DNA of 64,000 nucleotides from Amblyomma americanum (GCF_052857255.1 NC_135500.1:53283272-53347271), one strand, 5' to 3'; positions 40,943 through 52,827 are shown, numbered from the stretch's first letter. A program made the numbers and translations. Notes: generated by a model not told the origin, from the letters alone.

Positions 40943-43545
40943 TCGCGCTCTTTAGCTTTATTTACGCTGTGCGCTGGCCGGATTGCTTCCGTGGTGCTCC
41001 GTTTTTTTCGAATATGCTCCGAATTTTATCAGACGATTGCAGGTTTGAGTCCTGTCGCGTACGCCAGAATATCTCACCTGTTCCCGCACTTTAGCGTGCG
41101 CTCCCAGACACCTTTAGGGCGTGTGCAGGTAGCGGTCTCGGTCACAAAAGAGATGCCCTCAACTCGGTGCGGCAATCTCAGTCGGAGAGCAGCTACCAAG
41201 TGACAAGATGGGTGGTCATTTGGTGCCCAGCCAAAGGTTCACAAACAAAACAAAGTTTATCCAGCAAAGAGACGATAGAGAGGAGTTCACAATCACTCAT
41301 TCGAGCACATACAAGCGATTTACAAATACAATGCAACTCGTGCAAAGTAACTACCGAGAGAGATTACAATTCAACAAAATCTTTGCACCTAATGTGCACT
41401 AACACAGAGAGAGACAAACAAACAAAACACAACTTGTTGACAGGGCACTGCGATAGTCCAACCACCTGAGGATCACGACGGAGTCGTCCCGCAGGTTGGC
41501 GCACTTTTCCTCGCCGTCCGTGGCTGGGCGAGTGGTGTTCTCCCGAGAGTCGAGCGGGCGCGCTTTTCTCAGAAGCTTAGACGGCGGCTCGGGCTGGCAG
41601 ACAGCGGTCAACGCCCCACATTTAGAGGGCGCGGTCCGCGTCTCTTCGTTCTTTGCCCCAAGGCACGTGAACACATACACGCAGTATCAACTGCGCCGTT
41701 CCGGCGAGTAGGATTCGGATTTCTCTGTCTCGTGGCTACTTTCTGGACCCTTTGGAAATTTTGCCCCCTTTGTGTTGCCCATTATGAGGCCGTATATGGA
41801 GCGCTCCATGGAGAGTGCAGTCAGTTTCCCGCTGTCATACGGAGTCTGCACTCGCACTTTAGCTTCCGGCAAGCCCTGAACGCAGTATCCGCACAAGGCT
41901 CTTCGTTCTAGTGAGATTGTTATCTATCACTAAGCTTCGTTTCATGATTGCAGCGCTGCTTCCCGTGTCTCGCAACACTGCGATTGTTCTTTTTCTCACC
42001 TTCCCTTTCAGGACAGGCATTCTGTTCATTTCGGCTTCGGGCCGGGCATCCACTACTGCGTTCACGACTGGAACCTTCTTGCCGTTCTTTGGTTCGACAA
42101 ACCCATTTTCATCTTCCTCGAGGTGGTCACCTGAGGGGATCCGAAAGCATAATACCTGAGGAACGAACTTGCCTGCGTTCGGACAAGCCGCGGCTTTGTG
42201 TCCCTTCTGGCCACGCTTAAAACAATCTGTTGGGCAACTCTTCGCAGCACTGTTGCGGCAATTGGACGCGTTGTGGCCTGACTTGTTGCAGAAGCAGCAT
42301 TTCGGTAGTAGCTTTTTGCCGATTTGGTTGCCTTGCTCTTAAGATTTTCCGCCGTTTTTCAAAATTGTTTTTCTTAATTTTGATCAGATTTGCTCTTCCC
42401 TGAGCTTCCATAAATCGGTCTGCCAGTTCCAACATTTCAGAAAGGGTCTTCGCATTTTTCTCGTTTAGGCACAGCCACCAGATCGGGTGACAGCTACTCA
42501 GGAATGGCTCCTTGAGCAGCAGCTCGCGAAGTGCACTCTACTATTTGTGCGATTTTCAAAAGTTCCGTGTGCCGATCAAAGTAGTGACCTAATCCCGCCA
42601 CATATTTCGTTGCCGTTTCGCCGTCTTTGGTCTTCCCTGTTCTGAATTTATCTCAAAATCTTTCAATGGTGAGTCGGAATCGCTTAAGCATCTTCAGGAG
42701 ACAGTCGCCTGAATACACTTAGAGCTTCACCGATCAGGCACGTGCTAAGAGCATCATAGCATTCACCGTCTGACCAATTCTGACTTCCCGCGATCCCTTC
42801 GAATCGCCTGAGTAACGTGTCGAGATCGTCCCTTTTTTCATCAAAACTGTGAAGTACCATGCTGGCATCTATCCGCAGGACGCTACATTCTGCTATAGGG
42901 CTATGAACTTCCGCTGAGTGGTTAGCACCACGTTGAAGTTCAATCTTCATAACAAGCAGTTGCTTTTCGCGTTCAAATTTCCTTTCTATTTCTTTTTCAG
43001 CTCCTTCTCGAGCCTCCTGTCTCTCCTAATCAGCCCTCTTAATTTCCTTCTCGGCTTCTTCTCGAGCCTCCTGTCTTTCTTTTTCTGCCTTCTCTTTCTC
43101 CTTTTCGGCTTCTTCTCGAACATTCTGCCTCTCCTTTTCAACCATCTCTCCTTTTCGGGTTCTTCTCGAGCCTCTTTTTCTCCCTGCTTCGCCCATTTCC
43201 GCAGTCCAGCCCCGTACAACTACATCTAGATGCCAACCTATACTAGTTACTTGAAGTTCATATTCCGATACTGAACTCCTAAAGGCAAGATTACCTCTAC
43301 TCGGTGAACCTCCCTAACCGATTCAGTGCGGCACCTCACAATATGGCCTAGCTGCTAAACCGTCGCTTGCGACCACATCGTAATCTCCGTCCGACTCTTT
43401 CTACGTTCTTCGCTCTTGCAAAATAACAAATGTCCTATTCGTGGACGCCAGAATACGTCACCTCCTCGCACACTAGTTTTATTTACGCTGTACGCGGGTG
43501 CGATTGCTTCCGCGCTGCCCGTTATTTTTCGAATATGCGTCGAAT
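40943..43545 (-). mobile_element. Ty3/gypsy gag-protease fossil inside a LINE
   Basis: A minus-strand element with gag and protease but no RT or integrase. Short direct repeats occur near both ends: TTTATTTACGCTGT, GATTGCTTCCG and TTTTTCGAATATGC at 40964-41030 and 43465-43545, and CGCCAGAATA near 41064 and 43445. These look like LTR remnants. It splits the LINE RT between PKPGKP and NLRPISL. Confidence 0.65.
41690..42950 (-). pseudogene. gypsy gag and aspartic protease remnant
   Basis: The 5' part (42950-42684) reads SFDEKRDDLDTLLRRFEGIA and CLIGEALSVFRRL, a retrotransposon gag core. ELADRFMEAQGRANLI (about 42430) follows. Then comes a Cys/His region (CFKRGQKGHKAAACP, about 42225-42180) in which one position of the knuckle is changed. 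AVLRDTGSSAAIMKR (about 41980-41940) holds the protease DTG. Upstream at 43219-42986 lies a Lys/Glu/Arg-rich helical repeat. Frame breaks separate the parts. Confidence 0.7.
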
Positions 43546-44194
43546 TTTGTTACCCCTTTGCTCAGCTTTAACCTCAGACCCATATCCCTCATCACTTTTG
43601 TCAGAAAAACTCAAGGAATATATATTCGATACCAGGCTCTCCTAGTACCTAGAAGGTAACTACCTCAAGACCGCTTGCGTGTTTGGATTTCATCCTGGCC
43701 GTTCCACAGAGGACGTGTTGCCTAAAGCTAAAACAAAATTCTCTATTTTCAACCCACAGACACCAGAGCTTTTCTAGGTGTGGACCTCACTAAGGCATTT
43801 GATAACGTTGCACACTCACCTAAGCTACAGAACCCTAATACCCTGGGGGTCTGTGCCAGGATGTACAATTATATCTTACTTCGTCAGCCTCCGAACAGCT
43901 ACGCTAAACATCGGCGACCACCACCTCCAAGGCATGACGCTGGGATCACGAGGTATGTGCGCTCCAGTAAGCCGTCATCTCCCTATTCTTATTCAACATG
44001 GCCCTTCTTCAGCTACCCCAACAATTAGCACAAATCCGTGAAATCTATTTCAGCCTCTACGCCGACGACATTACTGTCTGCGCAAACCGTGGCAGTGACA
44101 CCGAAACAGCAGAGCACCTGCAATTGGCTCTAACGACCATCGATACATATTCACGAGAGAGTGGCCGCATCACCATTTCGTCCGTCTTTTCGTC
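43546..44194 (+). pseudogene. LINE reverse transcriptase, second part
   Basis: FNLRPISLI, VFGFHPGRSTEDVL, FLGVDLTKAFDNVAHS (43775-43825) and SLYADDITVCANRG (about 44053-44095, catalytic YADD intact) are readable across three frames. It stops at 44194 where a SINE is inserted. Confidence 0.78.
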
Positions 44195-44338
44195 AACGTT
44201 TAGTTTATTCGGGTTTAACGTCCCAAAGCGACTCAGGCAGTGACGGACGCCGTAGTGAAGGACTCCGGAAATTTCGACGATCTGGGGTTCTTTAACGTGC
44301 ACTGACATCACTCAGCACACGGGTCTCTAGAATTTTAC
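44195..44338 (-). mobile_element. SINE, 3' half (split by LTR element)
   Basis: The minus strand reads GTGTGCTGAGTGATGTCAGT, CGTTAAAGAACCCCAGATCG and the short-tail end GAGTCGCTTTGGGACGTTAA. The matching head is at 47200-47300, with the LTR element exactly between them. Confidence 0.82.
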
Positions 44339-44460
44339 TGTCACGGATCACCGGAGCATACTCGGTTCAAAAGAATGGACTAGGCAACAGGTGTACCCAC
44401 ACAGATGCGCATTTAATACACCTTACGTGACACAAACACTAGCACGCAAAAATAACTAAA
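44339..44460 (-). repeat. 3' LTR, internally deleted
   Basis: The minus strand has the last about 120 bp of the LTR (TGTGTGGGTACACCTGT-like block, GAGTATGCTCCGGTGATCC) but nothing of its first part. It joins directly to the pre-LTR region matching 8650-8890. Confidence 0.7.
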
Positions 44461-44689
44461 AAACATCATCATCCCCATCTTCCAGCCTTTCAGCCAACCG
44501 ACTATCTTCTTTGGCGATTCTGGACTCAGCACACAACGCACTGCAGATGTCAAACACACACCAAAAACACACCACTAATAGAGCACACCAAATTGCATTT
44601 ACGGAACATTAACACACCACTGCAGTTGTCCGTACGGTGTCCTTAATAAACATGTTAATGTTCTCAACACAATAACAACAAAATCAAAA

Positions 44690-45765
44690 TGATGCATCCC
44701 AGAGATAGCAAAAGCTGTTTAGTTGGCTCCAGTCATGAAGTCTGCTGCAACGTTATCTCTGCCTTGTCTGTGATCTTCTGTCTTCATTCAAATTGGGGTT
44801 TACTAGTACCTTATCCCCTCATGCACTTTTCTTCCCACTGCACGTGGGCACCTCGGCAACATCATCTCTCTCTGCCACTACCAAGCATGCTACCTTGGGG
44901 GCGTACCGTACGGGAACTCTTTCTTTATATTTTTCAACATATATGCAGGGAAAACCTTTGTAATCTTAGTTATCAATAATTCATAATCCATGTCATTTTT
45001 CATCTACGTCACAAGGTAAGCGCCCTTCCATAGCATCAGTAACTTATTGTGATCCGTGGGTAGCAGAATGGGAATCCTTTCTCGTGGATTCAGATTTCTG
45101 TGAGTGGCTTTCTTTTCATAGTAGCCCTTATAGCGCTCGCGCGCCCTTTCCAGGCCTTGATGTGCAAGCCTGCATGTTTCTTCCAGCTTGTCCCGCTACT
45201 CAAGAACGTATGTGTATGTTGTTCTGAGATCTGACGCAATGTCTTTATTGGCCCACAGCTCCTTGAGTATTGCAAATGGACCTCTAACGGTTCTCCCATA
45301 CAACATCTCGAAGGGCGAGAAACCAAGACTCATTTGCGGTACTTCGCGGTACGCGAACAAAAGAGCGGGGAGGTATCTATCCCTGTCAGCAGGTCTCTCC
45401 TGGTACATTCTCTTGATAATTTGTTTTAAGTGTGCCTTTTCACCGGTCTACAAGCCTACCACACGTGGCATGATATGACGTTGTAAGTAACTGCGTCACT
45501 GAAAAAAATTTTTAACCTCCTTCATTAGATCCGACGTGAATTACGAGCGCCGGTCACTAAAAATTTCCCTCGGGAACACATAACCCGAGAACATCACCGC
45601 AAGACCCTCCGCCACTTGCATACTGTAAATAGTCCTCAGTAGAATAGAGTCAGGATAACGAGTGCCCACGTCGACCAGGGTAAGCACATATCTATTGCCT
45701 CTGGTGGATACTGGAGGGATTGGCCCCAAAAGTGATAGCCATTCTTTGCAACGGTAAGTTTAAGA
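44690..45765 (-). pseudogene. integrase and RT lead-in, decayed
   Basis: GPIPPVSTRGNRYVLTLVD, VFPREIFSDRRS (second Asp), RYLPALLFAYREVPQMSLG, SPFEMLYGRTVRG and KELWANKDIASDLRT are nearly the same as the integrase at 7339-8385. It has several stops. A segment with NPNLNEDRRSQ-like text at about 44800 is the RT lead-in. Confidence 0.75.
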
Positions 45766-45829
45766 CTGTCATCTTGCCCAGAGGTACGGGACCAACTACT
45801 TCGTTTGGAAATGTTTGGAACCCTCTGCC

Positions 45830-46300
45830 GCAAGCCTGAATTTTTGGAGGAATGCCTTCTTGACTGTCTCGCAGTCCATGGAATCAGCAGCAGGCATCCT
45901 CCCAAACACAATCAGCCCCTCCCAGACTGAACACATGCTCAATGCTATGGCCAATTCACTGCGCTTCGAGCCTTGCCCCTAAGCTATTCGCTCCAATCGT
46001 TCCAGATATGCGTCGAAATCATGTCTTTTGTCATCAAAAGGAGCCGTCAACTCTCTTGGACAAACTCTGGCCGGTCTAGGAAATTCTCTACCCGCTAAGG
46101 AACGCTGATCATCGTCCGTGATCATCTCATATCCTCCCGCAACATGCACCTGTTGCCACAAAAGAAACTCCTTTTCCCGTTCTATCCTTAATTCTCCCAT
46201 TTTTCTCTTTTAGCCTCCCGCTCTTTTGCCTCGAGAGCGTCTTCGCGTGCTTGCGCCCTTTTCTCTTTTTTCTTGCTTTACCCTAGCTTGAGAGCCTGTT
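45830..46300 (-). pseudogene. gag remnant of second LTR element
   Basis: GELRIEREKEFLLWQQV, LTAPFDDKRHDFDAYLERL (about 46050-45990) and LIVFGRMPAADSMDCETVK (about 45915-45860) form a gag core. It then runs into the integrase region without a zinc knuckle. Confidence 0.65.
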
Positions 46301-46431
46301 CAAACGTTTTCGCCAAATCCATACTTTCTGCCGTTGGACGATCAGAAAGATTCGAGACAAAACAAAGAGAAACATTTAAATGAATCCTAGCACAGGCTCG
46401 CCACTTATCTTTGTCGTGAATCCCCGGAGAA

Positions 46432-47199
46432 CACTCGGGATAAAAGAATGGGCTAGGCGACATGTGTACCCACACAAAGGCACATTTAATACACTCTACA
46501 TGACACATACACTAGCACCCGAAACTAAATAACAAACCTAACGTAAAACACAAAGGCTACATATACACACTACCCGTGAACACCCATTCTACTAGCGTTC
46601 GGCGTTCGTGCTCACGTTTCGGTGATGATGAAGCGTTGCGTGGGTCCAGTAGCCGGCGTCGAAGTGGCGTCCCAAGTGCCCAGGCTGGCGACGCTGGCGG
46701 CGTCATACGATCTCCGGGTACAAGTGCCCGTGGAGGTGATGCTGGTGATGTCGTTATGTTCACAATCCGGAGGAGTAGCAACCACGCTGGAGGCACCCTT
46801 GGCCGTTTCAGGTGGTTGCGTCGTGCAATGACTCCACGGAACAGGCTCAGGAATGACAGGAAATTCACAGTGCCACGCCGTAGAACTCGAAATCATCGGA
46901 GCAGTAGCCGGCGTTACTCTCTTCCATCCGAGGTGTTTTTCACCCGCCTGAACCTCCCCGTCTCTATACTTCTCCACCGTGCCTTGCTCTCACTCGCGCT
47001 TTTGTAACCTTGGCGTTGGTACACGTAACCCTTGACGTCTTCTCTCTTCCACCAATCAACTGTTTTCACCTCTCCAAATACTTCATCTTCTCATCTTCTT
47101 TATTCTTTGGTTAATAGACACCATGCTTATCGTCATCCTCGTCTTCTACAAACCTCTTTATTTCGCACTTCTATTTCAAACTTCCTATTATATGTGACA
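46432..47199 (-). repeat. 5' LTR of second RT-less element
   Basis: On the minus strand it begins TGTCACATATAATAGGAAGT and ends GAGTGTTCTCCGGGGATTCA. It is the same family as the LTRs at 5362 and 8968. The GGCTATAAAAG block is replaced by less conserved text here. Confidence 0.78.
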
Positions 47200-47300
47200 T
47201 TCATCTCCACCGAAATTCGACCTCCGCGGTCGAGATCGAATCCGTGTTGTTCGGGTCAGCAGCCTAGCGCCATAACTACTGAGCCACTGGGGCGGTTAAC
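47200..47300 (-). mobile_element. SINE, head part (split by LTR element)
   Basis: The minus strand reads CGCCCCAGTGGCTCAGTAGT, a B box with one change (GATTCGATCTC), and GGTCGAATTTCGGTGGAGAT, then stops at the LTR. It completes the SINE at 44195-44338. Confidence 0.8.
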
Positions 47301-47443
47301 GATCTGGACGGTGGCTAATCGCCCTGGATAGTGTTACGAACACGACGATGCTGCGAATGACGCGGTACGGAGTGCTCCCGCTAGGCGAGCGTCCACCGAA
47401 TCATGTCTCTGCCAACGTTCATCACGCCTCTTTCTTTGGCTGG

Positions 47444-47728
<285 letters not shown>

Positions 47729-47756
47729 CGACGACGACGAAAGCGCATGTAGTGCT

Positions 47757-47990
<234 letters not shown>

Positions 47991-48152
47991 GCTGGAGGTG
48001 CTCCTTGGATCCCCCGTATCCTCTTTCCCCGCTTCTCGCTGGAGCAGCGTTCCGGTCGTCGCTTGTGCACTCTCGTCGTCATGCCTCAAGAGTAGAACGC
48101 CGACGGCCCGGGTTCCTCCCGCTCGCCCTCTGCTGCCCCCGCAACTTGGACA

Positions 48153-49330
48153 GTGAGCAGCCGTCAACGCGACCCCCATATGTTTGCCGGCCTCCGCGGC
48201 GACGACGTGGATGACTGGCTTGACCACTACGACCGCGTGAGTTCCTTCAACCGCTGGGACGATTCCCTTAAACTCTTGAATGTGTCCTTTTATTTAACTG
48301 ACGTTGCACGGACATGGTTTTTAAATCATGAGACGGATATACACGACTGGATAAGTTTCAAGCAGCAGTTGCGAGATTTTTGGCTCTCCGGCTATTCGAC
48401 CTGAAGTCGCTAAGAAGAAGCTTGCTGACCGCATCCAGCGCCCTGCCGAGTCGTACACTCCCTATATTGATGATGTACTTGATCTCTGCCGCCGTGTCAA
48501 TGACACCATGACCGAGGCTGACCGTGTTCGCCACGTCCTGAAGGGTATCGGCTCTCTGGCGTTCAATGCCCTTGCCGTCCAAAACCCTACTACCGTCGAT
48601 GATTTCATCGCGACCTGTCAACGTCTCGATCAGCTGCAATATATCCGTTTACAACCTGACCCGGCTGCCTCCTTTTTGCCGACCGACTCCGACCTACGTG
48701 CCCTCATTCGTGAGGAACTTCTCGCTCACGGTTCTCCGTGCCTCACCGTACCTGCGCCTTCTGCTCCGTCCTCTACTGGTGCTGGCATTCGCAGCATCAT
48801 CAAAAAAGAGTTGGCCTCAGTAGCCTGCTCTCTGGCACCGGACACCCCTGCTATTCGCCCTCCACCCACGTACGCTCAGGTCGCTGCCATGCCACCTGTC
48901 TTTGGTCCGCCTCCAACGCCAGCGCCGCCCCGCGACCGTGTCACCGCTTTAGCACATCAAGCCTCAACGCCAGCGTTCTCCACGCCCTGGCGCCTCAGCC
49001 GCCCGATTGTTTTTATTGCGGCTTCTGGGGCCATATTTCCCGCTTCTGCCGCCGGCACCTTCAAGACGAACGTCGCGGGCATGCGGCCTTTGAAAGCGGC
49101 TACTCTACTCGTGCGCCCTCTCCTCAACGCTGACTCTTTGGGACGTTCTTCTTCACCTCCCCCACCTCTGCTCGCCCTCGTGGTTATCGGCCCACCAGAG
49201 CTCGGTCCCCTTCGCCGTTCCGCCGCTCTTCTCCGCTTCAGCCGGCTTCTGCGGCGCCTGACCTGCGCTCGGAAAACTAGCTGCTGCAGCTTTTGGAGGG
49301 AAAGCTGCATGCTCCAGACACCGACAAATA
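48153..49330 (+). pseudogene. gypsy gag with CCHC knuckle, frameshifted
   Basis: Capsid-type core in frame at 48153-48404 (VDDWLDHYDRVSSFNRW, SFYLTDVARTWFLNH, WISFKQQLRDFW), a frameshift near 48400, then 48420-48960 (LADRIQRPAESYTPYI, VLDLCRRVNDTMTEADRV, HVLKGIGSLAFNAL). A Pro-rich linker follows and, in another frame, the knuckle DCFYCGFWGHISRFC (C-x2-C-x4-H-x4-C, about 49004-49045). Two frameshifts make it inactive as a single protein. Confidence 0.85.
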
Positions 49331-49351
49331 CCTTCGGAGCACCCGTCTAAT

Positions 49352-49454
49352 ATGGTTTCAGTGTGGGTTGAAGGTTTACAGATAGCGGCGTTGATTGACA
49401 CGGGTGCTGCAGTTTCTGTTATTCACGCAGACTTGTGTTCTCGCTTAGGGAGGT
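49352..49454 (+). pseudogene. gypsy aspartic protease N-part
   Basis: MVSVWVEGLQIAALIDTGAA then [14 protein letters not shown] and a TGA. DTG is the catalytic triad of retropepsins. The rest of the protease continues in the next frame from 49435 ([15 protein letters not shown] and [11 protein letters not shown], the flap and second conserved region). Confidence 0.8.
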
Positions 49455-51219
49455 GAAAACGCTGTACGATGGGCCTTCCCTGCGTGGAGCTAACGACGTC
49501 ATCATTCGCCCATCCGCTAAGTGCACTGTTCGGGTTTATATTGACGGTGTCCGTCACCACGTACAATTTGCTGTGCTTTCTACGTGCGCTTACCTTATGA
49601 TTTTTGGTTGGGATTTCTTGTCTTCTGTCAGTGCTTTTATTTCATGCCATGACCGCATCGTGCATATGACCGAGAGCGACCCATCATCTGAAGTCCTCGA
49701 GCCCTGCCATCGCGTAATTGCCGCTGATGATACGGTTTTGCCCGCTGGGGGTCAGGATCTTGTACGACTTACTTCTGATACCATCGTTCATGGGGATATC
49801 TTTATCGCGCCTTCTGCTCGACATCTGATCAGGAGCCTTGCCTTGCCGCCTAGCCTGATTCGGATTGAAAATGAGTCGGCCGTCGTCGCTGCCTTGAAAA
49901 CTTCTCGTGAACCTCTAGTATTACCCAAAGGCACTTCTTTTTCCTGCACATTGGACATGCACCCGGCTTCCTTCGTCGTAAATACCGCACAATCCTCCTC
50001 GTCGCCTCCCTCCGCGGATGTTTCTCTCTCCGTCCTCTCTGCCAGCATCAATCCAGATCTCCCAGCGTCGCAACGGCAAGAGTTACTAGACTTGCTTCTC
50101 AAGCACCAGGGATCTTTTGATGTGGCTTCCTCTACCCTGGGCAAGACTTCTGTGGCAGAGCACCGCATCGTGACCGAGGGTACCTCAGTTGTTCGCCATC
50201 GACCGTACCGCGTTTCCTTACCTGAACGCAAAGTCATCGAGGACAATGTCAGTGATATGCTTCGCCGAGGCATTATTCACCCTTCCGCCAGTCTCTGGTC
50301 TTCCCCGGTGGTTTTGGTGAAGAAGGATGGGTCAGTGCGCTTTTGTGTTGATTACCGTGCCCTCAACAAAATCACTCGTAAAGACGTTTACCCTATGCCC
50401 CGGATTGATGACTCCCTTGACTCTCCTAAAGGAGCTGAATACTTTTCGACCCTAGATATCCGTTCTGGTTATTGGCAGATCCCCATGCATGAAGATGACC
50501 AGGAAAAAACCGCGTTCGCTACTCCTGACGGCCTTTACGAATTTAATGTTATGCCTTTTGGACTGTGTAACGCTGCTGCTACTTTTGAACGCATGATTGA
50601 TACCGTCCTTCGTGGCCTGAAATGGAAAACCTGCTTATGCTATTTGAACGATATTGTTATCTTCTCTTCAACTTTTCGAGAACACTTCGGCCGCCTCGAT
50701 GAAGTGCTCACTTGCCTCGCTCCTGCTGGCCTTCAACTAAATACGAAAAAGTGCCATTTCGCCAGGAAGGAAATCACCATTTTAGGCCACCTCATCAGCC
50801 GGGACGGCATTCGACCCGACCCTGACAAGTTTGCCGCTGTCCTGAACTTTGCCCGTCCCCAGCACACTAAAGAAGTGCGCAGTTTCCTTGGTCTGTCCTC
50901 TTATTTTCGGCGCTTTATACGAAATTTTGCGACCATTGCCGCGCCATTGCATCAGCTCCTCGCTGCTCATAGTGCTTTCGTTTGGACTGAGCAATGCGAA
51001 AGTGCTTTTCAAGCCTTAAAGCAAGCTCCCACCTCCGACCCTGTCCTTGGCCATTTCGACGATGCTGCTCCAACCATTCTACACACTGACGCTAGCGGCC
51101 ATGGCCTTGGTGCTGTTCTTCTGCAGCGTGATACTACTTCTAGCGAAAGAGTTATCGCGTTCGCCAGCCGCACTCTGACACCTGCCACTATGACTCTCTA
51201 TGCCACTATGACACTCTGA
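49435..51219 (+). CDS. gypsy RT and RNase H polyprotein, RT active site mutated
   Basis: A 594-codon open frame. Protease end (residues 1-70), a linker with [21 protein letters not shown] with [59 protein letters not shown] and YLNDIVIFS (50641-50667). The thumb ([14 protein letters not shown]) follows, then the start of RNase H ([15 protein letters not shown]). The YLDD box reads YLND: Asp to Asn at codon 50647-50649, expected to abolish polymerisation. The frame ends after a short duplication ([11 protein letters not shown]). Confidence 0.9.
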   Translation: MFSLREVKTLYDGPSLRGANDVIIRPSAKCTVRVYIDGVRHHVQFAVLSTCAYLMIFGWDFLSSVSAFISCHDRIVHMTESDPSSEVLEPCHRVIAADDTVLPAGGQDLVRLTSDTIVHGDIFIAPSARHLIRSLALPPSLIRIENESAVVAALKTSREPLVLPKGTSFSCTLDMHPASFVVNTAQSSSSPPSADVSLSVLSASINPDLPASQRQELLDLLLKHQGSFDVASSTLGKTSVAEHRIVTEGTSVVRHRPYRVSLPERKVIEDNVSDMLRRGIIHPSASLWSSPVVLVKKDGSVRFCVDYRALNKITRKDVYPMPRIDDSLDSPKGAEYFSTLDIRSGYWQIPMHEDDQEKTAFATPDGLYEFNVMPFGLCNAAATFERMIDTVLRGLKWKTCLCYLNDIVIFSSTFREHFGRLDEVLTCLAPAGLQLNTKKCHFARKEITILGHLISRDGIRPDPDKFAAVLNFARPQHTKEVRSFLGLSSYFRRFIRNFATIAAPLHQLLAAHSAFVWTEQCESAFQALKQAPTSDPVLGHFDDAAPTILHTDASGHGLGAVLLQRDTTSSERVIAFASRTLTPATMTLYATMTL

Positions 51220-51668
51220 CACTATCACTGAGCAGGAATGTCTTGCCGTCGTTTGGGCAGTGCATAAATTTCGCCCCTACCTTTACGGTCGCCACTTCAC
51301 GGTCGTCACAGACCATCACGCTTTATGCTGGTTGTCTAGCCTGAAAAACTTGACTGGCCGCCTTGGCCGCTGAGTTCTTCGTCTCCAGGAATACCGTTTT
51401 GACGTCACCTACAAGTCCGGTTGAACACATCAAGACGCCGATGCTCTTTCTCGTTGCCCTCTTCAGGACTCTTCGTGTCTGTCTTCCACATCTCACAGCG
51501 CCTCCTCATCGTCGCAAGCTCTTCAGCACCTCGCCGCACTTTCATGCGTCGCATCTGACGATTTAAACGACCTTGCAATGAACCAACGAAACGATGCGTA
51601 TTGCCGCTCCCTAATCGACCGTCTCACGGGAGCTTCCTACCCTCCTACCGCTCGGTTGCGTCGGCAGC
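51220..51668 (+). pseudogene. gypsy RNase H end and link to integrase
   Basis: In the next frame: [20 protein letters not shown] (Glu), [14 protein letters not shown] (Asp), LNTHQDADALSRCPL-like text with an altered Gly (stop at KSG), then the linker. It lost phase at the ATMTL duplication near 51200. Two stops at about 51372 and 51423. Confidence 0.8.
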
Positions 51669-52571
51669 TTGGCCAGTTCTAACTCGAAAAATGATGTGTT
51701 CTGCCGCTACGTTTACTGCCCTGATGGCACCCGCTGGGTTCCCGTGGTGCCACGTACACTTCGCTCCCGTATTTTGGAGGCCCTCCACGATGACGCGACA
51801 GCCGGTCACTTAGGTCTTCACAAAACGTATGACCGCGTCAAGAGCCGTTTCTTCTTGCCTTTCCTTTCCTCCAGCGTCGCTAAATACGTCGCATCTTGCC
51901 CGCTCTGCCAGCGCCGAAAACGGGCGACTTCACCTGCCGCTGGACATCTGCAGCCTCTACCATGCCCCGCCACGCCGTTCGCCGTCGTCGGCATCGATTT
52001 GTATGGCCCGCTTCCTCGCACTACACGATGTAATCGATGGAAAATCACTGCCATCGACAATCTCACACGCTACGCTGAGACCGCAGCCTTGCCTGATGGT
52101 TCGGCACCCGAAGTTGCCTCCCTCTTTCTTCAATCCATCGTGCTCTGCCATGGCGCCCCTCAGGTGCTTCACAGTGACCGCGGCCGGACGTTCCTTTCGA
52201 CCGTTGTTGCCGAAGTTCTGCAAGCTTCTTCTACACTTCACAAGATGACGTCCAGCTACCATCCCCAGACCAATGGTCTTACAGAGCGGTTCCATCGCAC
52301 CCTCTCAGATATGATTGCTATGTACGTCGAACCTGACCACCGGAATTGGGACACAGTCCTTCCTTTCGTCACTTTTGCCTACAATTCCGCGTTGCAACGA
52401 ACCACTGGTTACTCCCCGTTTTTCATCGTGTACGGCCGTTCTCCCACTACCCTTCTCGACGCCTGCGAGCTCCTCACCGTCTCTCCCCGAGCAATTTCTC
52501 TCCCGCGTGGCCCGATGCCGCCACCTTGCTCGCCTGAACACTCACGCCTGCCAGGAGAATCGCAAGAGTAA
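51669..52571 (+). CDS. gypsy integrase
   Basis: A 300-codon open frame. HHCC domain (DATAGHLGLHKTYDRV, then CPLCQRRKR), DDE core: VGIDLYGPLPR (Asp), HSDRGRTFLS (Asp) and TNGLTERFHRT (Glu). All catalytic residues are present. Before it, SNSKNDVFCRYVYCPDG is the usual linker. It ends after GESQE with a TAA; the C-terminal domain follows in another frame. Confidence 0.9.
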   Translation: MASSNSKNDVFCRYVYCPDGTRWVPVVPRTLRSRILEALHDDATAGHLGLHKTYDRVKSRFFLPFLSSSVAKYVASCPLCQRRKRATSPAAGHLQPLPCPATPFAVVGIDLYGPLPRTTRCNRWKITAIDNLTRYAETAALPDGSAPEVASLFLQSIVLCHGAPQVLHSDRGRTFLSTVVAEVLQASSTLHKMTSSYHPQTNGLTERFHRTLSDMIAMYVEPDHRNWDTVLPFVTFAYNSALQRTTGYSPFFIVYGRSPTTLLDACELLTVSPRAISLPRGPMPPPCSPEHSRLPGESQE

Positions 52572-52578
52572 CTAGGAC

Positions 52579-52827
52579 ATGACGCATTGCGTTGTGTCAT
52601 TCAACCCTGGAGACGAAGTCGTGCTTTCTACCCCTCTCCGGACGCCGGGTCTTTGTGACAAGTTTCAGCCTCGTTTCATTAGTCCCTACTTGGTGCTGAA
52701 CCAAACTTCACCAGTGAACTACCGCGTCACCCCTGTTGATCCTCCCCCGGACCGCCGTTACCGCGGGACTGAAATTGTCCACGTCTCCTGCCTGAAGCCT
52801 TTCATTCGGCGCTTTGCATCGGACTAA
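52579..52827 (+). CDS. gypsy pol C-terminal domain
   Basis: 82 codons: FNPGDEVVLSTPLRTPG, KFQPRFISPYLVLNQTSP, VHVSCLKPFIRR. This is the end domain of gypsy integrases (GDEV and KLxPxxxGPY blocks). It follows a stop and a frame change at 52569-52578. Confidence 0.82.
   Translation: MTHCVVSFNPGDEVVLSTPLRTPGLCDKFQPRFISPYLVLNQTSPVNYRVTPVDPPPDRRYRGTEIVHVSCLKPFIRRFASD

Larger units (their letters stand above)
38930..44194 (+). mobile_element. I-clade LINE copy, interrupted by gypsy fossil and SINE
   Basis: Order on the plus strand: ORF1 coiled coil (38930-39470), endonuclease (about 39920-40170), RT first part (about 40740-40935), a 2.6-kb gypsy fossil, RT second part (43546-44194), then a SINE. 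It is the same family as the fragment at 18985-20785 (shared coiled-coil text). Heavily mutated. Anything after 47301 could not be assigned. Confidence 0.75.
44339..47199 (-). mobile_element. second RT-less LTR element, inserted in a SINE
   Basis: Minus-strand relative of the element at 5362-9774: 5' LTR (46432-47199), gag remnant, integrase, RT lead-in, then a shortened 3' LTR (44339 to about 44460). RT and RNase H are absent at the same place. In addition the zinc-knuckle region has been lost, so gag joins integrase directly. Most of the 3' LTR is missing. Confidence 0.8.

Noticed and set aside
42986..43219. Lys/Arg/Glu-rich frame as a separate nuclear protein
   Set aside because: It lies in line with the gypsy gag remnant and reads as its charged helical N-terminal part.
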